This document shows, piece by piece, positions 8,078-16,191 of a stretch of DNA of 64,000 bases. Positions within the stretch are counted from its first letter, which is position 1; every line of letters begins with the position of its first letter. Both the position numbers and the translations under genes were made by a program. Origin of the DNA: Veillonella caviae (GTDB taxonomy: Bacteria > Bacillota > Negativicutes > Veillonellales > Veillonellaceae); the NCBI RefSeq assembly GCF_003992125.1, contig NZ_RQUY01000011.1:1-64000 (forward strand), given 5' to 3'. The notes beneath the pieces were generated by a model, which did not search any database, was not told where the DNA came from, and saw nothing but the letters and a program-made list of their open reading frames with translations.

Positions 8078-8213
8078 TTCTAAAATTTTAGATAACATAT
8101 ATAGAGAGAAAGATAGGGGCTCCTCCCACGACTTTTTCCACCGTTAAGGCGAACAAGGCAGTGGAGTGGGATAAACTTCTATCTTTCAAAAAACTATATC
8201 TAAAATTTTAGAA
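8078..8213. repeat. Nested inverted-repeat element (MITE-like or structured RNA)
   Basis: The outer arms are exact 17-bp inverted repeats at 8078-8094 and 8197-8213, and each contains the palindrome CTAAAATTTTAG. Inside are further nested pairs: GAAAGATAG 8108-8116 with 8179-8187, TCCCAC 8124-8129 with 8166-8171, and TCCAC 8137-8141 with 8161-8165. The central loop is about 19 nt. The right arm ends just before the -35 box of the downstream gene. The symmetric build and about 136-bp size fit a non-autonomous miniature element, and a transcript would fold into one long hairpin. No protein-coding frame was found. Confidence 0.6.
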
Positions 8214-8220
8214 AAAGTCC

Positions 8221-8249
8221 TTGCACAATCTATATCGAAAATGTATAAT
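8221..8249 (+). promoter_or_regulatory. Promoter for superoxide reductase gene
   Basis: TTGCAC at 8221-8226, a 17-bp spacer and a perfect TATAAT at 8244-8249. The -35 box begins 8 bases after the nested inverted-repeat element ends, so the element could influence this promoter. Confidence 0.7.
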
Positions 8250-8315
8250 ATAGTCATAAGTTAAGTTTTTAATACACATAGTATGTATATAATTTTTAAC
8301 CAGGAGGTTAACACT

Positions 8316-8705
8316 ATGGCTATTCATGATTACATTAAATCTGGCGATTTCGCTTCTGAAAAACACGTTCCTGTTATCGAAACTGTTGACACTGTAAAAG
8401 CTGGTGAAACATTCCACGTTACTTTGTCCGTTGGCAAAGACATTGCTCATCCAAACACTGTAGAACATCACATTGATTGGATTAAATTGTATTTCGTAGC
8501 AGAAGGCACTCAATTGCCTTACGAAATTGGTGCTGTAAACTTCAACATCCATGGTGATGGTGCAACAGCGAATGAAGGTCCTGTACATGCTATCTCTGAA
8601 GGTACATTAGCAGTTTCTTTGAAAAAATCTGGTAAATTGATTGCTGTATCTCTTTGCAATATCCACGGTTTGTGGGAATCTGAAAAAGATATCGTTGTTG
8701 AATAA
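8316..8705 (+). CDS. Superoxide reductase (neelaredoxin, desulfoferrodoxin-like)
   Basis: A 129-residue non-haem iron protein of the class II superoxide reductase type, reducing superoxide to peroxide in anaerobes. The expected Fe(His)4Cys site is visible: His17 in EKHVP (with the conserved Glu-Lys), His45 in AHPN, His51 or His52 in VEHHIDWI, then Cys114 and His117 in CNIHGLW. There is no N-terminal desulforedoxin domain with four cysteines, so it is the one-iron form. ATG 8316 follows AGGAGG at optimal spacing, the promoter is near consensus and a strong terminator follows. The signals suggest a highly expressed single-gene unit for oxygen tolerance. Confidence 0.93.
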   Translation: MAIHDYIKSGDFASEKHVPVIETVDTVKAGETFHVTLSVGKDIAHPNTVEHHIDWIKLYFVAEGTQLPYEIGAVNFNIHGDGATANEGPVHAISEGTLAVSLKKSGKLIAVSLCNIHGLWESEKDIVVE

Positions 8706-8718
8706 TCGACTAGTAAAG

Positions 8719-8740
8719 GCCAGCCTTAGGGCTGGCTTTT
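8719..8740 (+). terminator. Intrinsic terminator after superoxide reductase
   Basis: GCCAGCC at 8719-8725 pairs with GGCTGGC at 8730-8736 around a 4-nt loop, followed by a T-run. It lies 14 bases after the stop codon. Confidence 0.85.
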
Positions 8741-9021
8741 GTATTATATTATAGTATATTTGGCAGTTTTGAATTTTACATAGTCAGAGGTATTTTGCAG
8801 TTTGAATTCTACATAACTAGAGGCTGTAAAATAATCATATAATATTGTTCGTAACATAGTTTATAAGTAACTATAATCATATTATAATATGTCTGCATAA
8901 AATAGAACTTTGTTTTTCTAGAGTGGAATTTAATACCTTAATCCCTTTACAGTGCTATTTGTTTTGTGGTAAAGTATATGCATGTTATTTTTTAGTTGAC
9001 AATGGTAAATGAGGGATTATT
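8741..9021. other. Non-coding interval with two imperfect direct repeats
   Basis: This stretch between the superoxide reductase terminator and aspartokinase has no plausible gene. Two near-identical units lie head to tail at 8763-8790 and 8797-8823 (both begin GCAGTTT, contain TGAATT, TACATA and end AGAGG). A possible aspartokinase promoter is TTTACA 8946-8951 with TAAAGT 8970-8975 (18-bp spacer). No lysine-riboswitch-like conserved core was recognised. Confidence 0.4.
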
Positions 9022-10251
9022 GTGGCCTTAATCGTTAAAAAATTTGGTGGTAGTTCCGTTGCTACGCCTGAAAAAATATTTAATATCGTCGATCGCGTCC
9101 TTCGTGAAAAAAAAGAAGATGACCGTATCGTCGTAGTCGTATCTGCTATGGGTGACACTACAGATGATTTAGTTGCATTGGCAAAGCAAGTAACATCTAA
9201 ACCATATGGTCGTGAAATGGACCGTTTGTTATCCACTGGTGAGCAAGTGACTATTGCTTTGATGGCGATGGCATTTGCTGAACGCGGTCAAAAATCTGTG
9301 TCCTTAACAGGTGATCAAGCAGGTATTACAAGTAGCGATAGCTTTAACAAAGGCCGCATTTTAGGCGTTGATCCTGATCGCGTATTTGAAGCATTAGATG
9401 AAGGTAATATCGTTGTAGTAGCAGGCTTCCAAGGTATTACGGAATATGGTGATATGGTAACATTAGGCCGCGGTGGTTCTGACACAACCGCAGTTGCTTT
9501 AGCCGGTGCTATGAAAGCTGATGTGTGTGAAATTTTCACCGATGTAGAAGGTGTATACTCTACTGATCCTCGCGTAGCAAAAGAGGCTTTCAAATTAGAA
9601 GAAGTTACATACGGCGAAATGTTAGAAATGGCTCGTCTCGGTGCTGGCGTTATGCAACCTCGCGCCGTTGAAATGGGGTTCCGTTATGGCGTACCAATTC
9701 ATGTACGTTCTACTTTCAGCGATAATACAGGCACTATTATTCGGGAGGATTATACTGTGGAAACAAATAAACACGTAATTACAGGCGTAGCCGATGACAC
9801 TAATACAGCAAAAGTAGCCCTCGTAGGGGTTGAAAACAAACCAGGCATTGCAGCAACAGTATTCAAAGCTTTGGCTGATAAAAATGTAGACGTAGATATG
9901 ATCGTACAATCTATCCGTGCTAAAGGGGAACCTAAAACGGACCTTATCTTTACAGTTGCGCTTGATGATGTTGTATTAACTCGTGATGTTTTAAATCAAT
10001 TACAACAATCTATTGATATCGAAGCTGTAAATATTGATGAAAAAATGGCAAAAGTATCTATCATCGGTGCTGGTATGTTAGGTCAACCAGGCGTAGCGGC
10101 TCAAATGTTTGATATTCTTAGTAAAGAAGGTATTAACATTGAGATTATCAGTACTTCTGAAATCAGTATCTCTTGTCTCGTTGCAGAAGATCGCGTAAAA
10201 GACGCTGTTCGCGTTATTCATAATGGATTGTTGTTAAACGAACGAGGCTAA
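9022..10251 (+). CDS. lysC: Aspartate kinase
   Basis: A 409-residue monofunctional aspartokinase catalysing phosphorylation of aspartate, the first step towards lysine, diaminopimelate, threonine and methionine. The N-terminal VKKFGGSSVA motif (4-13), the LGRGGSDTTAVALA segment (about 153-166) and FTDVEGVYSTDPR are typical of the kinase domain. Two ACT domains follow from about residue 265 (ALVGVENKPGIAATVF and VSIIGAGMLGQPGVAAQMF), so feedback inhibition is expected. The start is GTG at 9022 behind GAGGG. In the Bacillus type an internal start gives a separate beta subunit; whether that occurs here cannot be read. A small unknown gene follows after 7 bases. Confidence 0.93.
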   Translation: MALIVKKFGGSSVATPEKIFNIVDRVLREKKEDDRIVVVVSAMGDTTDDLVALAKQVTSKPYGREMDRLLSTGEQVTIALMAMAFAERGQKSVSLTGDQAGITSSDSFNKGRILGVDPDRVFEALDEGNIVVVAGFQGITEYGDMVTLGRGGSDTTAVALAGAMKADVCEIFTDVEGVYSTDPRVAKEAFKLEEVTYGEMLEMARLGAGVMQPRAVEMGFRYGVPIHVRSTFSDNTGTIIREDYTVETNKHVITGVADDTNTAKVALVGVENKPGIAATVFKALADKNVDVDMIVQSIRAKGEPKTDLIFTVALDDVVLTRDVLNQLQQSIDIEAVNIDEKMAKVSIIGAGMLGQPGVAAQMFDILSKEGINIEIISTSEISISCLVAEDRVKDAVRVIHNGLLLNERG

Positions 10252-10258
10252 TATCAAT

Positions 10259-10576
10259 ATGGATAGTCTACGTACTTTTATGGATGAAATGCTTAATGAT
10301 CAAGGCCGCAAAGAAGGTTTTATTGCAGACTTATTGGCAAATCTTAAGACTCAGCCTATCCCTACATTAGAGCAAGCCCAAACTGGATATACAACGGTGA
10401 GTAATTTGCATGGTATTTTTTATAATTATGATACGTCGGAAGTGACTATTTCTTATAAAGTAGTACCTGATATGTATGCGCCGTACACTTTGAGTTTTGA
10501 CCATTTTGAAGTTGTCTTAGAAGGTTTGCTGACAAGTCGGCGAAATAAAAAGTGGCAGGTAAATCATAAGTTATAA
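10259..10576 (+). CDS. Hypothetical protein, 105 aa
   Basis: I do not recognise this family. The protein is small, acidic to neutral and has no membrane segment, signal peptide or cysteine motif. The N-terminal third is helical (FMDEMLNDQGRKEGFIADLLANL), and the rest looks like alternating beta strands (GIFYNYDTSEVTISYKVVPDMY). It starts 7 bases after aspartokinase and ends inside a very strong terminator, so it is almost certainly co-transcribed with lysC. Codon use resembles its neighbours. A role tied to amino-acid metabolism is only suggested by position. Confidence 0.65.
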   Translation: MDSLRTFMDEMLNDQGRKEGFIADLLANLKTQPIPTLEQAQTGYTTVSNLHGIFYNYDTSEVTISYKVVPDMYAPYTLSFDHFEVVLEGLLTSRRNKKWQVNHKL

Positions 10577-10620
10577 TACAAAAGAACACCTTCGTTGGGA
10601 GGTGTTCTTTTGTATTATTT
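10575..10620. terminator. Strong terminator after the lysC operon
   Basis: A perfect 17-bp stem (10575-10591 with 10600-10616) with an 8-nt loop is flanked by A- and T-rich ends. It starts within the stop codon of the 105-residue gene. Confidence 0.9.
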
Positions 10621-10738
10621 TGATAATTATTCTTGAAAATAGTTTTAAAGTTATCGATGTGGTATAATAAACTGTTAGGATTTAAAATTATTTTATACAT
10701 ATATTAATGTAAGATGTATTTGTGAAAGAAGGGACAGT

Positions 10739-13642
10739 ATGGAATTAAATAAAATTTATTCTGGCTTTCGCCTTAATCGAATAGAGCGAATCGAAGAAAT
10801 CAATGGCACTGCTTATGAGATGAAGCATGAAAAATCTGGTGCCCGTCTTATTTATATAGATTCACCTGATTCAAACAAAGTATTTAATATTGCGTTCCGT
10901 ACAACACCACAAGATAGTACTGGGGTGGCACATATTATGGAACATTCTGTATTGTGTGGTTCTCGTAAATTTCCTTTAAAAGAACCATTTGTAGAACTCG
11001 TCAAAGGCTCATTGAATACATTCTTGAATGCTATGACGTACCCGGATAAAACCATGTATCCTGTGGCTAGCAAGAATGATAAGGACTTCCACAATTTGAT
11101 GGATGTGTACTTAGATGCGGTATTCTATCCTCGGGCTGCAAATGATCCAGAAATTCTTATGCAAGAAGGTTGGCATTATGAATTGGAAAACGTTGATGAC
11201 GAGTTGACCTATAAGGGCGTCGTATTCAATGAAATGAAAGGTGTCTATTCTTCTCCTGATTCTATATTAGAACGGGAATTGATGCATGAATTGTTCCCAG
11301 ATACTACGTATGGTGTAGATTCTGGAGGTAATCCTGATGTCATCCCTGAATTGACTTATGAAGGTTTCCAAGAATTCTACCGCACTCATTACCATCCGTC
11401 TAATAGCTATATTTTCCTCTATGGTACCATGGATATTGAAGAACAATTGCGTTTTATTAACGATGAATATTTGAGTCATTTTGATGCTATTGAGGTTGAT
11501 ACTGAGGTAACTTTACAGGCTCCTTTCAATGAAGGTAAAATCGTTACTTATCCGTATAGTATTGGTTCTGATGAAAGTATCGATAATCGTACGTTACATG
11601 CATTAGCTTATGTATTGCCTGCTGTGACACCAGAGCAAAGTCTTGCTTTTGAGGTATTAACGCATGCATTATTAACATCTCCAGCAGCACCTTTAAAACA
11701 GGTATTGGTGAAGGCAGGGATTGGTTCTGACGTGAGTGGCTATTATTTAGATAGCATCCGTCAACCTATGTGGGCTGTTCATGCATCGGGTTCTAATATG
11801 GATAAGCAAATGGAGTTACAATCCATTGTTGAGGCTACGTTGACAAAGTTATGTGAAGAAGGTATCGACAAAGAATTACTTGAAGCTTCTTTGAATAGCA
11901 TAGAATTTGCGTTGCGCGAAAATGATTTCGGTGGCCGTCCTATTGGTTTAGCTTATGTAATCCGCATGATGGATAATTGGTTATATGGTAATGATCCATT
12001 AGAATTATTACATTACGAAGAAGGTTTAAAAAATATTCGTAAAGGCTTGCACGGCACATATTTTGAAGATTTGATTCGTCATTCTATTTTAGAAAACAAT
12101 CATAAAGCCCTTGTGTCCATGTATCCAGAATGTGGATTACAAGAGAAAAAAGATCGAGATGTAAAAGAACAATTGGCTAATATCAAATCTTCTATGTCTC
12201 AAGATGAGTTAGAAGCGATTGTTGAGCAAACGAAACGTTTGAAAATTCGGCAAGAAACTCCAGATAGTGAAGAGGCGTTAGCATCTATTCCGTTATTGGA
12301 ATTATCTGATTTAAATCCTTACATTGAGGAAGTAGAACGCTGTGAAAGTACAATTGGTGCAACGAAAGTTCATTTTGTGCCAACTTTTACAAAAGGCATT
12401 AATTATGTAGCCTACTATTTTCATTTAGATGGACTCACTGAAGAAGAACTATTCTATGCAGATATTTTAAGTGATATTATAGGTCGTATTGATACAACTC
12501 GCCCTTACGCAGATGTGGCAAAGGATATCAATCTAAATCTTGGTGGTCTTAGTTCCGATATTACAGCTATAGCCAAAGATGGTAAGCGAGATGAGTTTAC
12601 GCCACTTATGATTGTGCGTAGTAAAGCATTACATGCTAAATTACCAGATTTATGTCGCATTGTAAACGATGTGATTCATTATGCTGATTATAGCGATGTA
12701 AACAGATTGACGGAACTGGTGCAAGAAAATAAAGCGATTTGGGATAATGAAGCATTCCGACGTGGCAATACTATTGTAAGCCAACGTGTTATGGCACAAG
12801 TGTCTAAGGTTGGTAAATTCCGTGATGCAGGAAATTTAGGGTATTATCAAAAAATCAGCGAATTAGCTACGAATCCTGCAGCATTGCCACTATTGCCGGA
12901 TAAACTATCCGATGTGGCAAGAAAGATTTTCCGTGCTAACAATGTAGAGATTATGTTTGTTGGTGAAGATGGTGAATTGGCTGTATTTACAGAATTGATG
13001 ACACCATTATTATCTGAATGGAGTACGGAGTCATTGCCTCACAATGTATTACAATTGACAAATACATTCGGTAATGATGGTATCGCTACTGCTGGTAAAG
13101 TACAGTATGTAGCACAAGGTGGGAATTTTATCGATCATGGATTTAAACATGTAGGCCCTATGAGTGTGTTGGAAACAATTTTACGGTACGAATACCTTTG
13201 GATTCGCATTCGTGTACAAGGTGGTGCATATGGCGCATTTGCGAACTTCTTTGATGATGGAAATATGATTTTCTGTAGTTATCGAGATCCAAATCTCGTA
13301 GAAACTTATAATGTTTACAAAGAATTGCCTGAATATTTGCGTAGTTTCACATTGTCTGATCGGGAAATGAGAAAATACATTATTGGTACTATGAGTGGTC
13401 TTGATTTGCCAATGACTCCAGCATTGCGTGGTCCTCGTGCTATGGGTATCTATTTTAGCGGTGCTAACATTGCTGATAAAGTTGAATTCCGCAAACAAGT
13501 TATCGCATGCAAACCTGAAGATATTGTGGCTTTAGCTGATGTGGTAGAATCAGTATTGAAAGATAATCATATTTGCTCTATGGGCAATGAAACTAAGATT
13601 AAAGAATCTAACTTATTTGATAATATTGTTTCTTTAGGATAA
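10739..13642 (+). CDS. M16C-family zinc metallopeptidase (PreP/Cym1-like)
   Basis: A 967-residue insulinase-superfamily peptidase of the single-chain M16C type, which degrades short peptides inside a closed chamber. The inverted zinc motif HxxEH reads HIMEH (about residues 65-69), and the distal zinc Glu is in VVFNEMKGVYSSPDS around 160. The long linker and second M16 half (from about residue 520) and the C-terminal repeat (RIRVQGGAYGAFANFF, with the catalytic-pocket Arg/Tyr region) are present. The length matches presequence peptidases. There is no signal peptide, so it is cytoplasmic. It has its own upstream region (TATAAT at 10663-10668) and is followed after 11 bases by the gluQ gene, hence probably in one transcript. 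Confidence 0.9.
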   Translation: MELNKIYSGFRLNRIERIEEINGTAYEMKHEKSGARLIYIDSPDSNKVFNIAFRTTPQDSTGVAHIMEHSVLCGSRKFPLKEPFVELVKGSLNTFLNAMTYPDKTMYPVASKNDKDFHNLMDVYLDAVFYPRAANDPEILMQEGWHYELENVDDELTYKGVVFNEMKGVYSSPDSILERELMHELFPDTTYGVDSGGNPDVIPELTYEGFQEFYRTHYHPSNSYIFLYGTMDIEEQLRFINDEYLSHFDAIEVDTEVTLQAPFNEGKIVTYPYSIGSDESIDNRTLHALAYVLPAVTPEQSLAFEVLTHALLTSPAAPLKQVLVKAGIGSDVSGYYLDSIRQPMWAVHASGSNMDKQMELQSIVEATLTKLCEEGIDKELLEASLNSIEFALRENDFGGRPIGLAYVIRMMDNWLYGNDPLELLHYEEGLKNIRKGLHGTYFEDLIRHSILENNHKALVSMYPECGLQEKKDRDVKEQLANIKSSMSQDELEAIVEQTKRLKIRQETPDSEEALASIPLLELSDLNPYIEEVERCESTIGATKVHFVPTFTKGINYVAYYFHLDGLTEEELFYADILSDIIGRIDTTRPYADVAKDINLNLGGLSSDITAIAKDGKRDEFTPLMIVRSKALHAKLPDLCRIVNDVIHYADYSDVNRLTELVQENKAIWDNEAFRRGNTIVSQRVMAQVSKVGKFRDAGNLGYYQKISELATNPAALPLLPDKLSDVARKIFRANNVEIMFVGEDGELAVFTELMTPLLSEWSTESLPHNVLQLTNTFGNDGIATAGKVQYVAQGGNFIDHGFKHVGPMSVLETILRYEYLWIRIRVQGGAYGAFANFFDDGNMIFCSYRDPNLVETYNVYKELPEYLRSFTLSDREMRKYIIGTMSGLDLPMTPALRGPRAMGIYFSGANIADKVEFRKQVIACKPEDIVALADVVESVLKDNHICSMGNETKIKESNLFDNIVSLG

Positions 13643-13653
13643 AAGGAGTATAC

Positions 13654-14604
13654 ATGAAAGGAAGATTCGCACCGAGCCCTACAGGGTATATTCATTTAGG
13701 TAATGTGTGGATTGCCCTTTTATCCTTCTTGTCTACAAAACAACAGGATGGGACTTATGTAGTTCGCATGGAAGATATTGATTTACAGCGTTCCAAACGT
13801 GAATATGGAGAGGCGCTGCTAGATGACTTAGAATGGCTCGGTTTCACTTGGGATGAAGGGCCTCGTGTAGGAGGACCAGAGAAGTCTTATTGGCAAAGTG
13901 AGCGCTTAGGATTATACGATGAAATATTATCATCATTTGCATTAGAAAAACGTATATATCCTTGTTTTTGTAATCGTGCGCGGTTACAGTCGATAGCTTC
14001 TGCACCTCATCGTGGAGAAGTGAGGCACCATTATGATGGTTATTGTCGAATGCTTAGTAATGAAGCAATAGCTGCGCTTTGTACTGACAAGAAACCATCT
14101 TATCGTTTGCGTGTAGATACGCAGAGCTTTCTATTTGATGATAGGTATCAAGGACATCAAGTATTTACTTTGCAATCTGGAAATGATGATTTTGTATTGC
14201 GTCGTAGCGATGGTATGTATGCTTACAACTTAGCCGTAGTTGTGGATGATATTAAGATGGGGATTACTGAAGTGATTCGAGGGCATGATTTATTAGATGC
14301 TACGGTGCAACAATTATATTTATATAAGCTGTTAGGGGCTCAACCACCAATATATGGACATGCGCCCTTGCTAATTGATTCGGCGGGCTATCGTTTGTCT
14401 AAACGACAAAAGAGTATTACCATTCGTGAGTTAAAAGCTTTGCAATGGATGCCAGAACGTATTATTGGTGAATTGGCTGTTCTCGCAGGTTTTATAGAGC
14501 GTAGTAGTGCACCAGTTATATCACTTGCGGAATTGATAGAACTCACCTTAGATACACCTGCATTACATCAAGATAATATCGTGATAGATGCACTACGAGC
14601 GTAA
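13654..14604 (+). CDS. gluQ: Glutamyl-Q tRNA(Asp) synthetase
   Basis: A 316-residue truncated glutamyl-tRNA synthetase paralogue that attaches Glu to the queuosine base of tRNA(Asp), not to a tRNA 3' end. The class I signature appears as FAPSPTGYIHLGN (5-17, HIGH-like), and the KMSKS-like element is RLSKRQKS (about 248-255). A zinc site is visible as CFC near residue 108 with the YC pair in YDGYCR. The C-terminal anticodon-binding domain of GluRS is missing, as expected for this family. It requires queuosine-modified tRNA(Asp). The gene is best known from Proteobacteria, so its presence here is of some interest. The start follows AAAAGGAG. Confidence 0.87.
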   Translation: MKGRFAPSPTGYIHLGNVWIALLSFLSTKQQDGTYVVRMEDIDLQRSKREYGEALLDDLEWLGFTWDEGPRVGGPEKSYWQSERLGLYDEILSSFALEKRIYPCFCNRARLQSIASAPHRGEVRHHYDGYCRMLSNEAIAALCTDKKPSYRLRVDTQSFLFDDRYQGHQVFTLQSGNDDFVLRRSDGMYAYNLAVVVDDIKMGITEVIRGHDLLDATVQQLYLYKLLGAQPPIYGHAPLLIDSAGYRLSKRQKSITIRELKALQWMPERIIGELAVLAGFIERSSAPVISLAELIELTLDTPALHQDNIVIDALRA

Positions 14605-14716
14605 TAAATATACTGTGAAGAAAACATTAGCACATGGTTACTATAGTATCTTTTAGCAGTATTAATATTCGATATATGAAGTTATTATTTGTAATTAAAA
14701 AAATCGATGTAATAAA

Positions 14717-14744
14717 TTGACATTTTTCGATATTGTATTATAAT
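14717..14744 (+). promoter_or_regulatory. Consensus promoter upstream of the CoA-binding protein
   Basis: A perfect TTGACA (14717-14722) and a perfect TATAAT (14739-14744) are separated by 16 bp. The start codon lies about 20 bases downstream, giving a very short leader. It probably drives both the CoA-binding protein and thioredoxin genes. Confidence 0.75.
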
Positions 14745-14764
14745 AGTATACAAGAGGTGGTAAC

Positions 14765-15139
14765 ATGACTATTCAGGACGCGTTAGCTGAAAAAGTTTGG
14801 GCTGTAATTGGAGCCACTCATAAGACCGAAAAGTTCGGTTATAAGATTTACAAGTGTTTGAAAGACCATGGATATGAAGTCTATCCAGTAAACCCTAATG
14901 TAACTAATATTGATGGAGATATATGTTATCCTAGTTTATCTAATCTTCCGGTAGTACCTAGTGTAGTAGATTTTGTTATACCCGAGGCGGCTGGTTTAGC
15001 TGCTATTGATGAGTGTATAGCACTAGGTATTAACACCATTTGGTTGCAGCCTGGAGCAGATAAGCCTACAGTTCTTAATAAAGCTAGTGAGGCTGGATTA
15101 CATGTAATTCAAGATTGTGTATTAGTTCAATTGCCCTAG
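14765..15139 (+). CDS. CoA-binding domain protein (YccU-like)
   Basis: A 124-residue single-domain Rossmann-fold protein of the CoA_binding_2 family. The nucleotide-binding turn is VIGATHKTEKFGYK (about 13-26), followed by YEVYPVNPN and the conserved C-terminal GLHVIQDCVLV segment. Proteins of this kind resemble the N-terminal domain of succinyl-CoA synthetase alpha; no reaction is established for the stand-alone form. The gene ends 9 bases before thioredoxin and shares a consensus promoter with it, suggesting a link to thiol or redox status, which is inference. Confidence 0.85.
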   Translation: MTIQDALAEKVWAVIGATHKTEKFGYKIYKCLKDHGYEVYPVNPNVTNIDGDICYPSLSNLPVVPSVVDFVIPEAAGLAAIDECIALGINTIWLQPGADKPTVLNKASEAGLHVIQDCVLVQLP

Positions 15140-15148
15140 GAGGATATA

Positions 15149-15469
15149 ATGAGCGAATTAAAAGAATTAAAAACAGCAGAGTATCAAGATTTATTGAATC
15201 AAGGTGGTGTATCCGTAGTTGATTTTTGGGCTCCTTGGTGCGGTTATTGTGTACGCATGATGCCAATTGTTGAAGAAATTGCTAGCGAATTAGAAGGCAA
15301 AGCGAATTTTGTAAAAGTAAATGCTGATGAAGAACCAGAATTAGCTCGTGCACTACAAGTAGAGGTATTGCCAACATTCGTTATTTTAAAAGACGGCGAA
15401 GTAGTAGACCGTAAAATTGGTTTCTTGCCAAAAGGTGATTTACAAGGTGCTATTGAAGCTCAATTTTAA
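15149..15469 (+). CDS. Thioredoxin with WCGYC active site
   Basis: A 106-residue cytoplasmic thioredoxin-fold protein. It has the usual order: VVDFWAPWC (about 23-31), the buried VNADEEPELA segment and the cis-proline in VLPTFVILKDG (about 74-84). The active site is CGYC instead of the canonical CGPC; the residue between glycine and the second cysteine tunes redox potential, so it may be a more oxidising or specialised thioredoxin. It follows the CoA-binding protein gene with an AGGAGG site. Two tandem terminators follow. Confidence 0.9.
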   Translation: MSELKELKTAEYQDLLNQGGVSVVDFWAPWCGYCVRMMPIVEEIASELEGKANFVKVNADEEPELARALQVEVLPTFVILKDGEVVDRKIGFLPKGDLQGAIEAQF

Positions 15470-15492
15470 TATGATATGCTAGTTAACATATT

Positions 15493-15533
15493 AGACCTAT
15501 TAATGTATTGATATACATTAATAGGTCTTTTTT
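15493..15533 (+). terminator. Intrinsic terminator after thioredoxin
   Basis: A perfect 16-bp stem (15493-15508 with 15513-15528), TGAT loop, then a T-run. Confidence 0.9.
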
Positions 15534-15541
15534 GTTTATAG

Positions 15542-15574
15542 ACCGCGTAGTACGCTTTGTTCTACGCGGTTTTT
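15542..15574 (+). terminator. Second tandem terminator
   Basis: ACCGCGTAG at 15542-15550 pairs with CTACGCGGT at 15562-15570, followed by four or five T. It insulates the dcw cluster from upstream transcription. Confidence 0.75.
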
Positions 15575-15677
15575 ACATAAAGCGAACATACATTTGTTGA
15601 AAAATAGAGAAAAAGAAAGATTAATAGAAGTTAAGAACGAAAAATTCATAAATTTATCATAGTTTGCGGATTATTTA

Positions 15678-15706
15678 TTGTATCGAGTGGGGGATTGTGG
15701 TAAAAT
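15678..15706 (+). promoter_or_regulatory. dcw promoter with MraZ-box-like repeats
   Basis: TTGTAT (15678-15683), a 17-bp spacer and TAAAAT (15701-15706) form a promoter. The spacer contains GTGGG (15687-15691) and GTGG (15697-15700) at a 10-bp period, and a further GTGG lies at 15717-15720. MraZ is known to bind direct GTGGG-type repeats spaced by about 5 bp and to repress its own operon. Autoregulation here is therefore likely, although only the first repeat matches well. Confidence 0.55.
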
Positions 15707-15749
15707 TTACCATATAGTGGTAAAAAAGGGTGCAAAGGAGGTGTTGCAT

Positions 15750-16181
15750 ATGTTCATGGGCGAATATAATCATACAATCGATGCCAAAGGGCGTTTGATT
15801 ATACCAGCCAAAATACGTGAACAACTAGGTGAACATTGTGTTCTCACAAAAGGCCTAGATAATTGCATAACCATTTATACCGAGTCATCCTGGATAGAGC
15901 TATCCAAAGCTTTGCAATCACTATCTACTAATAAAGCTAATGCTCGTGCTGTTAAACGTTTTTATTTTGGTAGTGCAGCAGAGCTTGAATTTGATAAACA
16001 AGGGCGTATCCTAGTGCCTAATCCGTTACGAGAACATGCGGAATTACAAAAAGATGTAGTGATTATTGGTACTGGTGATCACGTAGAAATATGGAGTCGT
16101 CATCGTTATGATAACTATAACGATGAAGTGTCAGATAGTATAGAATCCTTAGCTGAAGGATTAGAAGGTATTACATTATAA
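15750..16181 (+). CDS. mraZ: Transcriptional regulator MraZ
   Basis: A 143-residue protein with two SpoVT/AbrB-like swapped-hairpin domains. The hallmark DAKGRLIIPAKIRE lies near residues 12-25 and its repeat FDKQGRILVPNPLREHA near 82-98. MraZ forms a ring and represses the division and cell wall operon that it heads. AGGAGG lies 8 bases before ATG 15750; a second in-frame ATG (15756) two codons on is possible. The frame extends upstream to 15678, but that part covers the promoter. It precedes rsmH by 10 bases, the standard order. Confidence 0.93.
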   Translation: MFMGEYNHTIDAKGRLIIPAKIREQLGEHCVLTKGLDNCITIYTESSWIELSKALQSLSTNKANARAVKRFYFGSAAELEFDKQGRILVPNPLREHAELQKDVVIIGTGDHVEIWSRHRYDNYNDEVSDSIESLAEGLEGITL

Positions 16182-16191
16182 GGAGGATATC

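Noticed and set aside
8741-9021. Lysine riboswitch before aspartokinase
   Set aside because: The region lacks a recognisable conserved core and has only short direct repeats; too weak to call.
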